Below are positions 1-9,234 of a DNA stretch of 64,000 nucleotides, one piece after another. The stretch is from Hahella sp. HNIBRBA332 (lineage in GTDB: Bacteria; Pseudomonadota; Gammaproteobacteria; Pseudomonadales; Oleiphilaceae). Position 1 is the first letter of the stretch, and each line of letters opens with the position of its first letter. The stretch is from assembly GCF_030719035.1 (NCBI RefSeq), contig NZ_CP132203.1:3224001-3288000 (forward strand), read 5' to 3'. The notes under the pieces were generated by a model that was given only the letters and a program-made list of their open reading frames with translations, searched no databases and was not told where the DNA came from. The position numbers and the translations under genes are program-made.

Positions 1-1
1 A

Positions 2-1756
2 AAAGAAAGCAAAGAAGCCGAAGTTGGGCTGGAAAAAATAGCACGAAACTTACTACAAAAAATAGAACTTGTTGACTCCGGGAACGCAGATGAGCTAAGA
101 AACAAGATTGAAACATCTATAGACCTAAGCAGTAGTGACTTTGTTTTAATCGTTGGTGGGAAAGGCTCCGGAAAAAGCACATTCATAGACCGTTTCTTCA
201 GGATAATAATTGGCCCATCGCTTAAGAAAAAATGTTTATTTGTAAAGCTTGACTTACGCAACTCAGATGGTGACGAGGGACGCCTTCAGGAATGGTTGTC
301 AAAAAACCTCGTCAACACTCTTGAAACTCAATTGTTCGGAAAAAAAATCCCTAAATATGAAGATTTAGAAGGGATATTTTTTGATGAATATAACAGATGG
401 AAACATGGAGAGCTTCAACATTTATATAAGTCTGACAAAGAAGCATTTAAGATAAAATTTGGCGAACACATAATCAAGCAAAGAGAAAAAGACCCTCACA
501 GCTATGCCATAAAGCTAATAAACACCGCAGCAAACTCTCACAAAAAAATGCCCTGCATAATATTTGATAACACCGATCACTTTTCAAATTCATTCCAAGA
601 AAAAGTATTTCAATACGCCCAATCAATAAACAAAAACTCGCCTTCTTTTATCATATGTCCAATTACGGACAAAACCGTGTGGCAGCTTTCAAAATCGGGT
701 CCTCTTCAATCCTTTGACTCTCATGCATTTTATTTACCAGTACCTCAATCTAAAGAAATACTTAGAAAGAGGGTTAGCTACCTCCATAAGAAAGTCAAAG
801 CCATTTCTGAAGGAGAAAAGAAGATATTAACCACCACAACTTTAACAAAAGGTATAAAGCTAACCATTCCTGATCTAACTGCCTTCGTGACCTGTATAGA
901 AAAGATCTTCATAGACACAGACTATGTATCTAGGATGGTTAGCTGGCTATCAAACCATGACATTAGAAGAGGGTTAAGAATAGCCGAGAGAATCATAACC
1001 TCACCACACATATCAATAGAGAGCTTAATTAGGACTTGGGCCAATGGAAAAGAACTAACAATAAGAGAAATGAATATAAGAAAAGCATTACTTTATGGGT
1101 CATACACTCTTTTTAACCAAGAGCATAGTGAGTACATACTTAATATTTTTCTAATATCACCAAGAAATATCACCTCTCCATTATTAAAGCCTTCAATACT
1201 AAGACTACTTATTGACATTCAAGGTAGCGCCACAAATGGAGAAGAGGAATATTTTTCAATCACAAATATTTTCAGCTATTTTGATTCATGCGGCGTCAGT
1301 TCATCAATCACTTCCGAACACTTGTCAGACCTTATAAAATACAGGTTAATAGAACCATACGACCCAACTGACGACTCCATCTACGATACGCAAAGAGTAC
1401 GAATCACACATAGCGGCCATATCCATTATGAGTTCCTAACAGGTGGGTACATCTATGTTCCTAACATGGCTCTTGTGACACCAATCAGGGATTTTGACAC
1501 TGTATCCACCCTTCGTAGATTGAGGCTAAGAAGTGACGAGAGAAATTCAAATACTTGGCCAGACATAAGAAAGGAGTTTGTAACCTACCTACTCGAGGAG
1601 GACCGAAAGTTCATATCTATACCAAACATGGACCAATATAAGAGCCAGCATATGTTTCGCAGCGAAATATCTAGAAAATGGGTAACAAATACCGGATACA
1701 ATAGTTACCCTAAGAAGAAAAAGGTAAATAATTACTACAAAGCAAATAGATACTGA
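2..1756 (+). CDS. P-loop ATPase, 5' end outside the window
   Basis: The reading frame is open from the first bases, so the gene begins left of the window; 584 codons are visible. A Walker A motif (GGKGSGKST, encoded at about 152-180) and a Walker B-like segment (CIIFDNTD, about 556-580) mark an AAA/STAND-type NTPase. The remainder is helical, with a DIRRGL segment like the sensor/lid region of such ATPases, and a basic C-terminus (PKKKK). A TTG at 296 could be called as a start but would exclude the Walker A, so it is not the real one. The gene is much more AT-rich than the genes after 2.2 kb, suggesting horizontal acquisition. Large stand-alone ATPases like this are common in phage-defence and mobile islands; that role is inference, since the upstream partners are not visible. 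Confidence 0.8.
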   Translation, partial: KESKEAEVGLEKIARNLLQKIELVDSGNADELRNKIETSIDLSSSDFVLIVGGKGSGKSTFIDRFFRIIIGPSLKKKCLFVKLDLRNSDGDEGRLQEWLSKNLVNTLETQLFGKKIPKYEDLEGIFFDEYNRWKHGELQHLYKSDKEAFKIKFGEHIIKQREKDPHSYAIKLINTAANSHKKMPCIIFDNTDHFSNSFQEKVFQYAQSINKNSPSFIICPITDKTVWQLSKSGPLQSFDSHAFYLPVPQSKEILRKRVSYLHKKVKAISEGEKKILTTTTLTKGIKLTIPDLTAFVTCIEKIFIDTDYVSRMVSWLSNHDIRRGLRIAERIITSPHISIESLIRTWANGKELTIREMNIRKALLYGSYTLFNQEHSEYILNIFLISPRNITSPLLKPSILRLLIDIQGSATNGEEEYFSITNIFSYFDSCGVSSSITSEHLSDLIKYRLIEPYDPTDDSIYDTQRVRITHSGHIHYEFLTGGYIYVPNMALVTPIRDFDTVSTLRRLRLRSDERNSNTWPDIRKEFVTYLLEEDRKFISIPNMDQYKSQHMFRSEISRKWVTNTGYNSYPKKKKVNNYYKANRY

Positions 1757-1774
1757 CATTATCCTCACCACGCC

Positions 1775-1815
1775 TTCAAATAAGAACACGTCACTTTCAA
1801 TTGTCCTTATTTCAA
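1775..1815. terminator. Imperfect hairpin between convergent genes
   Basis: Two 14-base arms (1775-1788 and 1802-1815) pair at 12 positions around a 13-base loop. It lies just after the ATPase stop codon and overlaps the 3' end of the AraC remnant. It could act as a bidirectional terminator, although it is AT-rich and weak. Confidence 0.35.
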
Positions 1816-2157
1816 ATACCGCCCCGGCGTCTTCCCAAAATAACGCCGAAACAGCGTAATAAAAGCGCTGACGCTGTCGTATCTCAGCTCCAGGGCGGTT
1901 TGGGTGACGGGGACGCCTTGGGCCAGTAGTTCTAGGGCCCAGGCAAGCCTGGCCAGTTGTCGCCATTGTCCCAGAGACAGGCCGGTTTCTTCGCGAAATT
2001 TGCGGGTCAGCGTACGTTCGCTCATGCCGATGTCACTGGCCAGCGTCAGCAAGGAATCGTTGTTTTCCGGCGCGGGGAGTAGCCTATGGCTCAGACGCAG
2101 AAGGCGTTTATCTCTTGGCATGGGCGGGTACAGCTTTAATCTTCCCGAGCTGATCAA
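1807..2157 (-). pseudogene. AraC-family regulator, C-terminal fragment
   Basis: The 116 residues match the end of an AraC regulator: the linker, then two helix-turn-helix units (ASDIGMSERTLTRKFREETG and ALELRYDSVSAFITLFRRYFG), ending in the usual TPGRYLK. Family members are about 250-270 aa with an N-terminal cupin effector domain, which is absent. The open frame starts at a TTG without a convincing ribosome site, and upstream it runs straight into the terminator hairpin of the cytochrome gene. The N-terminal half has therefore been deleted. A free DNA-binding domain might still bind DNA, but a decaying fragment is more likely. Confidence 0.75.
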
Positions 2158-2167
2158 AGTTCGATGA

Positions 2168-2195
2168 GACCGGAGCGCCCCACGGCGCTCCGGTC
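2168..2195 (-). terminator. 12-bp perfect hairpin after the cytochrome gene
   Basis: Arms 2168-2179 and 2184-2195 are perfectly complementary and GC-rich with a 4-base loop, 18 bases beyond the stop of the minus-strand cytochrome gene. There is no clear T-run. Confidence 0.6.
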
Positions 2196-2213
2196 ACCTC
2201 GGCGGCCGTCGCC

Positions 2214-4052
2214 TCACAACGTTTTCAAGTATTCCAACAACTCCATGCGCTCAGACTCCTTCATGTCTTTGGCGCCATACTCATGCCCGCTGTTGGCGTT
2301 GCCCTTCAGGCTTGTATCGTATTCGAACGTTTTGATCAGCGTGCCGTCGGACAGCGTCATGTGCGGCATGGAGATGTATCCAACTTTAACCACGTCCAAC
2401 TCCCGCGAGCCCAGATAAAACTTCTTGGAGCGCTGCGACGCCGGCAGCAGCAGCTCATACAGGTTCGGCACGGAGCCGTTATGCAGATAAGGGGCCGTCG
2501 CCCATATACCGTTTAAGGGCCGCGCCTTATAGGTTCCCTCACTGATCGGGAGATTATCGCCGCAGGCGACGGATGGCGACTGCTTGATTTTGAACTGCTC
2601 CAGAATATCCTGGATTTTCTCCAGGCGCGCTTTCTCGGAGTGCAGCTCAGTGGCATAGTCCACGGAGGCTGCTTCAATAGAGTCCGCCGTGTGCTCCAAT
2701 AGCCCTCCCACCGCCGCATTCACCAACGGCTCAAGCCCGGAAGTCGTGGCGGGAATGGGGTCGCCTGCGATGCCCATGCTCTTACGGCCTTCATATTTAC
2801 CGGCTTCATAGCACTTCATCATATTGGTCCATTCCAGCGGATCAGTGCCGACCTGGTTGATAGGCGTCAGTACTGCATTGTAGACCGCCGCTTCACGACT
2901 GCGGGGAATCACTTGATGGCAGCTCAGGCAGTATTTGTCGTAGTGCATCTTACCCTGGGCCGCGACTTCCGGATTGACGGCGGGAAGGTACTCCGTTGGC
3001 CACGCCGGCGAACGCAAATCCGCCACCCAGGCTTCCAGATCCCCCAATCCCTTGATGTCAAACGAGGACTTGTAACGATACGCCGATTTATCGTCAGGAA
3101 TATTGATTTGGCCATATACGCCAAGCACTTCGCCCGCATTGCGAATCAGCGCGCCGAAATCAAACGGCCCATTCGGCGCAAAGCCCGTCCACTGCACCAC
3201 ATCCGACTGCTGGGTTCCCCATAGAAACGGATAACTGACCGGCGCGTTGGCGGGATGTCCGTTGTTGGGCATGTCGTTGAAGTACACCATGATCTGGTTG
3301 AAGATCTGCCCAATGGCGTCCACCCGCCCATACCCATAATCCGGCTGATGCGGCGCGGAGTGATTGATCAAATTGCGGGTGGCCAGCTCTTCTGTTTGCG
3401 CCAGCAGCGCCTGGCGCAATTTGAATTTCGCCTCCGTGTCCGGCTCGCCCAGCACATTGATGGCGAAACGGTCGAACTTGGCGTTGTCCTGATAAGTACT
3501 GCTCAACGCATCCACCAGCGCGGCGTTGAAAGTCTGCACATCGCCCAAGGTCGGGCCGCCGTCGATACGAATCTCCTGCCCCCGATAGCTGACTTGTCCC
3601 GTATGACAGGCGGCGCAACTAAAGCCCATCCATTGCTCGCCGTTTTTCCCAATATCCTTGACGAAGCCGACCGGGAGGCCGTCTGGATTCCATGATCCCA
3701 CCTGAGTGGAGGGCAAGTAGCGCATGCGTTCCATATGGTCATCCGCGCGGAATAGCGCCTGACTGTCCTTGCGCTCCAGCACCAGAAACCATTTGTAAGG
3801 AATGATGCGCGAACCTTGTGAGGAGAAATAAAACGCCGCCTGAGTGTCGTCGGTCCAGCCCTGATCCAGATCCACCACATTACCTTTGGCGCCAGGAACT
3901 TTGTCCCCTTCCTGAATCCATTCGCCCTGTTGCTTTAACGCACAAGATCCCATCAGTCCTGACGCCAACGCCAGCGCAAGCATCCCTATGGGACGCAATC
4001 TATAACCCTGCCGCCATTTATCCTTCTCCGACTTTGCCTGTCTTGTAGCCAT
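2214..4052 (-). CDS. RoxA-like di-haem cytochrome c lipoprotein
   Basis: A 612-aa exported protein with two c-type haem sites: CAACH at residues 146-150 and CLSCH at 375-379. The N-terminus is basic with a hydrophobic stretch (about 22-36) ending in GSC (Cys37), consistent with a lipoprotein signal whose -3 residue (Met) is not ideal. Size, haem spacing and the sequence after the first haem (HTGQ...RIDGGPTLGDVQTF) fit the RoxA / di-haem cytochrome c peroxidase-like superfamily, which includes rubber dioxygenases and many uncharacterised proteins. It should act in the periplasm or at the outer membrane in an oxidative reaction; the substrate cannot be read from sequence. It appears monocistronic, with a strong hairpin downstream. 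Confidence 0.75.
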   Translation of the reverse strand: MATRQAKSEKDKWRQGYRLRPIGMLALALASGLMGSCALKQQGEWIQEGDKVPGAKGNVVDLDQGWTDDTQAAFYFSSQGSRIIPYKWFLVLERKDSQALFRADDHMERMRYLPSTQVGSWNPDGLPVGFVKDIGKNGEQWMGFSCAACHTGQVSYRGQEIRIDGGPTLGDVQTFNAALVDALSSTYQDNAKFDRFAINVLGEPDTEAKFKLRQALLAQTEELATRNLINHSAPHQPDYGYGRVDAIGQIFNQIMVYFNDMPNNGHPANAPVSYPFLWGTQQSDVVQWTGFAPNGPFDFGALIRNAGEVLGVYGQINIPDDKSAYRYKSSFDIKGLGDLEAWVADLRSPAWPTEYLPAVNPEVAAQGKMHYDKYCLSCHQVIPRSREAAVYNAVLTPINQVGTDPLEWTNMMKCYEAGKYEGRKSMGIAGDPIPATTSGLEPLVNAAVGGLLEHTADSIEAASVDYATELHSEKARLEKIQDILEQFKIKQSPSVACGDNLPISEGTYKARPLNGIWATAPYLHNGSVPNLYELLLPASQRSKKFYLGSRELDVVKVGYISMPHMTLSDGTLIKTFEYDTSLKGNANSGHEYGAKDMKESERMELLEYLKTL

Positions 4053-4176
4053 AGCCTTGATCCTTTCCCTTTGGAGCCTTCCCTTAGAGAATTTTCATTG
4101 GTTTATGATTCACAGCCACTTTTACTATAGACAGGGATCGCCGACGGCGCTCAGTCCGTCGGCCAGGGAGAGAGGT

Positions 4177-5385
4177 TTAATCGAGGTTGACGCTGACTTT
4201 CAGCTGTTTGGGACCATTAGCGGACAGAGACACGAAATACACCGTGCCGTCATCCAGGAAAATGCCATCGGTTCCGATGTAGGACCAGCGATAGTCCACG
4301 GGTATCCGTTTCTCAAGCGCGATTGATGTCTTGGTGAGCGACAATACCATCAACCGGTCCGGCGCGGCGGGATACACCGCCAACAGTTTGCCATTTACGG
4401 ATCGAATGGCCGGCTGCGCTTCCCTCACCAGAGGCGGCAGGCTGGTGTTTCTGGCGGTGATGGAGCCGTCGGAGGCGATCAAATAAGCGAATCCGCCGCC
4501 GTTGCTGTAGGCGCCAGTGACAAGAAAACGGTCAATCGCGCCGATGTATTGCACATCATAGGTGTAGTATTCCTGGGTTTTGACCAGCTCGGTCTCCCCT
4601 TTCACCCATTTATCGCCCACTGGATCATACATGCGATACATCAGGCGGGCGTAGGGCTTATCGTCCACAAAGCGTTGCCACACCAGCAGCGCCCTGCGAT
4701 CGGAGCCCGCCGCCAGCGGCCACCAGTCCCGGGTGCGGTCGCCAACGGCGACATCACGTTCATGCAGTAATTCGCCATGGGTGTCGTAGACCGCCATCAT
4801 CACGTCGTCGCCGGAACCAAGGTCGTCGACACCGCCGCCATCCACCCACTCATCTGAATAAAACACCACAAAACGCTTACCGGCCGCCGTCACATGGCCG
4901 GAGTGCCCGCCATCATAGACAACCTGCTGATAGGCTTTGATCGGACTCATGTCGCTGTCATACAGTCCGAAAGTCTGCGCCAGAACATTCTCCGCATTCC
5001 AGGCGTCCTCCATGGTGACCATGATATGGCCATCGTCATTGATGGCGGAACTGGCGGGCTCCTGGGCCAAGGGCGCAGAGATCAGCGTGACCGGGTCGAG
5101 CTGGGGATCTTTCGGGTCAATGAAGGAGTAATAAACATCATGAATCCACTCATCGCCATCCGCTTCCTTGGGATCCAGCGGCGATCCGGAGCTGGACCAG
5201 ATCAGCACATATTTACCGTCAGCCCGGCGAACGAAATCCACGCCATGCTGAAACTCTCGCATATCCCTTCGGCGGTCGGAGTCCGCTTCAGAGGTGAGAC
5301 TGAGGTATACAAAATAAGAAGTCACGATCAGCCAGATTATGGCCACTGTCGCGATGATTCCGGTTCTTTTTGAAGTCATTGCCAT
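4177..5385 (-). CDS. Membrane-anchored beta-propeller-like protein of unknown function
   Basis: A 402-aa protein with one N-terminal transmembrane segment (about residues 9-29) and a large periplasmic part. That part repeats short strands of the type GKYVLIWSS, GHIMVTMEDAWN, KRFVVFYSDEW and RALLVWQRF about every 45-50 residues, the texture of a beta-propeller. I do not recognise a named family. An internal start at Met3 is equally possible. It lies between the cytochrome gene and the methyltransferase on the same strand with gaps of about 125 and 46 bases, so co-transcription with the methyltransferase is possible. Confidence 0.7.
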   Translation of the reverse strand: MAMTSKRTGIIATVAIIWLIVTSYFVYLSLTSEADSDRRRDMREFQHGVDFVRRADGKYVLIWSSSGSPLDPKEADGDEWIHDVYYSFIDPKDPQLDPVTLISAPLAQEPASSAINDDGHIMVTMEDAWNAENVLAQTFGLYDSDMSPIKAYQQVVYDGGHSGHVTAAGKRFVVFYSDEWVDGGGVDDLGSGDDVMMAVYDTHGELLHERDVAVGDRTRDWWPLAAGSDRRALLVWQRFVDDKPYARLMYRMYDPVGDKWVKGETELVKTQEYYTYDVQYIGAIDRFLVTGAYSNGGGFAYLIASDGSITARNTSLPPLVREAQPAIRSVNGKLLAVYPAAPDRLMVLSLTKTSIALEKRIPVDYRWSYIGTDGIFLDDGTVYFVSLSANGPKQLKVSVNLD

Positions 5386-5431
5386 GTTTGCTTAGCTCTT
5401 TGTCGTCAGTCAAATAGTGACCGCAACAAGA

Positions 5432-6097
5432 TCAGTCTCTAGCGGAAAACAGCAGAACAGCGCCGATCTCTTGCGTTTGCACCCGCTTGAACCTAGCTTC
5501 CAACTGCTCGATCCAGGCGTCGGCGGTATCCTTCAGGTTGCTGAAAATTCCTTTGCGGTTGTAGAGCATCTTCAACAGTCCGCCCAACCGGGATTCCCCA
5601 CCGTTATTAATGATCGTCGAACCGAAGCAGACGCCTACCTCCGTCAACACGGCTTTCACGTGATCAAATACAACGCCCTTCTGCTCCGGCGAGCCGGGCA
5701 TGCAGTGCAGTAAGTAATTCAATCCCACAGAGCCGAACTGATGTGAGTCCAAAGGGAATGGCTCTAACGCATTGTGCCTCAACAGTCTTGGCTGATAGCG
5801 CCTGAGGCGACCGGCGGTATAACGCAGGCAAGTTGGATTCAAGTCCAATAACGTCAGCTTTTCGAGCCGAACGGCAGGAGTACAATGATCGAGAAAGTAG
5901 CCGGTGCCCACGCCCATCTCCAGATGAGACGCAGACAGGTTCCGGTTATACAGTTCGAGCAGATTCGCCGATGGACAACGCCAAGCGAAATGATTGGAAA
6001 AGCCAAGCACCATAGAATCGTAAAAGGGCAAGGTAATGCGGTTATAAACCGCCTGCCCCGGCCTGGCGTCCAACAACACTCTTTCTTGTCCGTTCAT
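5432..6097 (-). CDS. Class I SAM-dependent methyltransferase
   Basis: The Rossmann methyltransferase motif I is clear (HLEMGVGTGYFLDHC), followed by an acidic strand end (LTLLDLNP) and a post-motif region (VGLNYLLHCMPG), typical of small-molecule methyltransferases of the type 11/12 group. The ATG at 6097 is preferred over the upstream in-frame ATG at 6190 because GAGGAC lies at good distance in front of it; this gives 221 aa. The substrate is unknown. The C-terminal part (about 150-221) is helical and probably forms the substrate cap. Confidence 0.8.
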   Translation of the reverse strand: MNGQERVLLDARPGQAVYNRITLPFYDSMVLGFSNHFAWRCPSANLLELYNRNLSASHLEMGVGTGYFLDHCTPAVRLEKLTLLDLNPTCLRYTAGRLRRYQPRLLRHNALEPFPLDSHQFGSVGLNYLLHCMPGSPEQKGVVFDHVKAVLTEVGVCFGSTIINNGGESRLGGLLKMLYNRKGIFSNLKDTADAWIEQLEARFKRVQTQEIGAVLLFSARD

Positions 6098-6355
6098 CCC
6101 TTTGTCCTCAACGCAGATTGCAAAAGTTCGCAAACTTGGTTTCAGTCCTGCCACTAGTATAGAACGCAAGCCTGAAATTGCCGTCGCCAACCCGCATCAG
6201 CAAAGGATAAACGCCACTCCATCGACGGAGACGCCATCATATAGGAAAGTGTTTGCAAGAAGGATGAAAGAGTATTAACGTTGACGGTTTTTTGTCAGGG
6301 AAAACAAGAAGATATGTAACTTATGGAAGGTATATAAGCGCCATTATACGGCTCA

Positions 6356-9193
6356 TTGACCATCTGTCAACAGCGGGTATTCGATATGCATGCAATAAAA
6401 GATTTAGCGCCGGACTTACGGGCCCTGATAGTCGAAGGATTGAATTATCCAAACGAAACAGGCGCAGTCAGCGTTCATTCGCCGCTTATGCGCCAAGGAC
6501 ATGTGGGACTGCCCCTGTCTGTCGCTATCAAAGTGTTCGCACCGCTTCTGACGCCCCGCCTCGTACAGGACAATATCCGCACCCTCTCCTCATCTGTCCT
6601 GCCTGAGACCCTAACGACGCTCATGTCGAAGAATCGGGTAGCGATACATTTCCCGGGTTCGCCTTGGCGAAGCTTGAGCCTTATCCCTTGTCTTACTGGC
6701 GATCCGACCATCCAGTTATCGGCGCAGGACTACCCCGACAACTATGTGGAATACGGAGCCAGAGTCAGGGTCTATCTGCAAACAGGCGCCCAGATAGTCA
6801 ATGCGGCTCAACAGTTTGCATGTGACCCTGACAAGGAGTTCAAGTTTCCTGGACACAACACACTGAACGATGCGGATATCATCACCTTATACGAGCTGAC
6901 CTGTAGAGATGACGCCAAACCAATTCTGGACCTGCTGCACCCTGACGAAGCGGCGCATCGATATGATCGAGGTCTGGCGTCACTACAACAACAAGTGAGA
7001 GTCGGTCGCAACCGCACGCTCTCAACGGTGGGTCGTATCTTGGCGAGCCGGAGTCTCTCACGCTGGTTCTCATTAGAGGAACTGAACCGCTGTTTCAACA
7101 AACTGTTTCTCGACACGCTGTTCACCCGTGTGGCCCTGGAGTCGAGCTTTGACCTTCCCATGCTTGCGGAGATATTGACCACATTGGCGCAGACTTACCG
7201 CCCCCATCTCACAATCTCTCCATCATTCAAAGAACTGGAGACACTGCCGGATCTACCGCGACTTCGGAAGGAGAGTGAGTCTGAGCTGCTGGAGTTCTAC
7301 GACCAGTATGAAGCAGGACTTTTCACCCAAAGAGATCGCTATAACAATCATGTCGATATACTCTCCAAAACGATCTCTACGATAACCAAACAAGCAAATG
7401 CTCTTCATTTAAAACGATTCAGCCTTACTCCACCGACGCAGTGGCACACTGAAGTATGCGCACTTGGAAAGGAGTACGCTTCAACCCGTATCCCTGTGAT
7501 AGGTGGTTGCGTCGTTACTACTCACCAATCCGAATACCTAGAAATAAACTTTCCAAGCAATAAAGCGAGTGGGCTCAGTCCAATTGAGATTTTGCTTGAA
7601 GCAGGGAATTATCGCCAGGTAATGAAAGCGAATATGCGAAAGGAGCACAATGCTGCAAAGCAGTTTCACAACCTGACTCAAATCAACCCATCACTAGTCA
7701 CGCATATCGAAGACTGCAACGCCGAAGTTGGCTTCCCCATACCTCTATTTGATTCAGAGATTGCAAATAACGCGGCTTTTATAGGGCGAGTAACGTCTCA
7801 ACCCGTCATATCGCCAACAACTGGTCAGGTTATCCTAGGCGCCAATAAAGTCATCAGACCACGTCATCTTGATCAGATATTCGCCCATCAGGTTCCCGGC
7901 ATTGTTGTGCGCTCCCCGCTAACTTGCCAATCAGAAGCAGGCGTCTGCCAAGTCTGTTGTGGAGAGTCTCCAACGCATCAAAGCTGGTCGCCGCTCAACA
8001 CAAATATCGCCGCACTGACGAACATTACATTCGCGCATTTATCTAAAACTATCAAGTTTGCTGCTATCTATTTATTTGGTGGAACGTATCGTACAAACCG
8101 CAACGAACCATATATTACCACTCGGGCGGAGACCGCTGGGCGAGTCCAATTTGCAGAGCTCGACACGATTATCAATAAAGCGGAAAACAAGCCTGTGGCC
8201 TGCTCATATAAAGGCACAATTAATATCCGAGATGACGCTGGGAATTCGTGGTCCAGTGTCAGAATTGGTTATGGCGATACATTGTTAGTACAAGACGGGG
8301 AACACGTCGCAGCTGGAGACGCTCTTTTCAAGGCGCATCATTACGAACAGCCAATTATTGCTCTCGAAGATGGCGTGGCCGCCTTCCATCATTTTATTAA
8401 AGGCGCAAACTTCGAAGAGTCACCCAGCTTTGGCGTCGAGCCAATTCACATCAGAATTTTAAACACAGGCGACAAAGATGATCGCACCCAGTCTCCTGCA
8501 ATAATTATTTACTCCGAGTCCGGTGAACAACTCTCCAAGATTCCACTCTTCCCTGACGACTCTATATTCATCACTGACAAAGCGACCGTATACAAAGGCG
8601 ATAAAATAGGGGCAAGGGATAAGCAGAGCCCAGACACAGACCACCATCACTGCCCTGACAAACTGGAATACTTTCTGACTGGACGCGCCTCCAAATACGC
8701 TTATGTACAAAAACAAATAATATCACCTGTTAACGGGCGCCTTTCATTCGAAAAGGTCCCCCCTACCTCTCGCTACGGTGGAAGTCTATTGCACCCCACC
8801 ATTACGGAAACGAATGGAAAGCGTCACACACTCGAGCCGAGCTATTTCTATTCTCCAGTTCTTGAGGGAGCGCAGGTCTCTCGCGGCGACATCCTCTCAG
8901 ACGGAATCCCTTGCATACACAACATATTAAAGTATCAAGGACTGCGTGCAGCGCAGCGATATCTGCTGGAAGCAATCATGGAGGTTTTCATCCAGGATGA
9001 AATTCCCATACGTAGCCTATATATAGAAGTATTGATCAAGGCGCTACTGAGCCATGGCAAAGTGACCGACTCTAACAACCCCCGCTTTCGGAAAGGCAAG
9101 AAGTACCCGTTGGCGGAATTGTCGCAGGCGGAGGCGGTGTTCTACCGCCCGGTATTCACTGGCGTTGCGCCCTATTTAGCGGCCAATGATTAA
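6356..9193 (+). CDS. Catalytically inactive RNA polymerase beta-prime (RpoC)-like protein
   Basis: The 945-codon frame aligns with E. coli RpoC from roughly residue 320 to 1320. Landmarks, numbered from the TTG at 6356: HVGLPLSVAIKVFAP (49-63) matches QCGLPKKMALELFKP; YDRGLASLQQQVRV matches YRSGLASLHARVKV; the bridge-helix region up to Cys454 matches over 47 residues without gaps; SI3-like sequence and a C-terminal segment around RGDILSDG match too. The NADFDGD loop is replaced (about 127-133), so all three Mg-binding Asp become Asn, Val and Tyr. Trigger-loop Met932, Arg933 and His936 become Ala, Ala and Leu. The four zinc-site-2 cysteines are kept (454, 524, 531, 534). The N-terminal zinc finger and clamp, and the last ~80 residues, are missing. 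The ATG at 6386 is an alternative start. The long intact frame argues for selection; it cannot be a normal polymerase subunit. Confidence 0.85.
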   Translation: MTICQQRVFDMHAIKDLAPDLRALIVEGLNYPNETGAVSVHSPLMRQGHVGLPLSVAIKVFAPLLTPRLVQDNIRTLSSSVLPETLTTLMSKNRVAIHFPGSPWRSLSLIPCLTGDPTIQLSAQDYPDNYVEYGARVRVYLQTGAQIVNAAQQFACDPDKEFKFPGHNTLNDADIITLYELTCRDDAKPILDLLHPDEAAHRYDRGLASLQQQVRVGRNRTLSTVGRILASRSLSRWFSLEELNRCFNKLFLDTLFTRVALESSFDLPMLAEILTTLAQTYRPHLTISPSFKELETLPDLPRLRKESESELLEFYDQYEAGLFTQRDRYNNHVDILSKTISTITKQANALHLKRFSLTPPTQWHTEVCALGKEYASTRIPVIGGCVVTTHQSEYLEINFPSNKASGLSPIEILLEAGNYRQVMKANMRKEHNAAKQFHNLTQINPSLVTHIEDCNAEVGFPIPLFDSEIANNAAFIGRVTSQPVISPTTGQVILGANKVIRPRHLDQIFAHQVPGIVVRSPLTCQSEAGVCQVCCGESPTHQSWSPLNTNIAALTNITFAHLSKTIKFAAIYLFGGTYRTNRNEPYITTRAETAGRVQFAELDTIINKAENKPVACSYKGTINIRDDAGNSWSSVRIGYGDTLLVQDGEHVAAGDALFKAHHYEQPIIALEDGVAAFHHFIKGANFEESPSFGVEPIHIRILNTGDKDDRTQSPAIIIYSESGEQLSKIPLFPDDSIFITDKATVYKGDKIGARDKQSPDTDHHHCPDKLEYFLTGRASKYAYVQKQIISPVNGRLSFEKVPPTSRYGGSLLHPTITETNGKRHTLEPSYFYSPVLEGAQVSRGDILSDGIPCIHNILKYQGLRAAQRYLLEAIMEVFIQDEIPIRSLYIEVLIKALLSHGKVTDSNNPRFRKGKKYPLAELSQAEAVFYRPVFTGVAPYLAAND

Positions 9194-9234
9194 GTCTTTC
9201 GACGCATTTCTTACTTAATTAGCACAGGTGACTC

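Noticed and set aside
1589..1966. 125-aa minus-strand frame across the ATPase/AraC junction
   Set aside because: Shadow of two real coding regions, with no ribosome site and low-complexity Arg/Pro content.
6270..6340. Sigma-70 promoter for the RpoC-like gene (TTGACG near 6271)
   Set aside because: No acceptable -10 lies 16-18 bases downstream.
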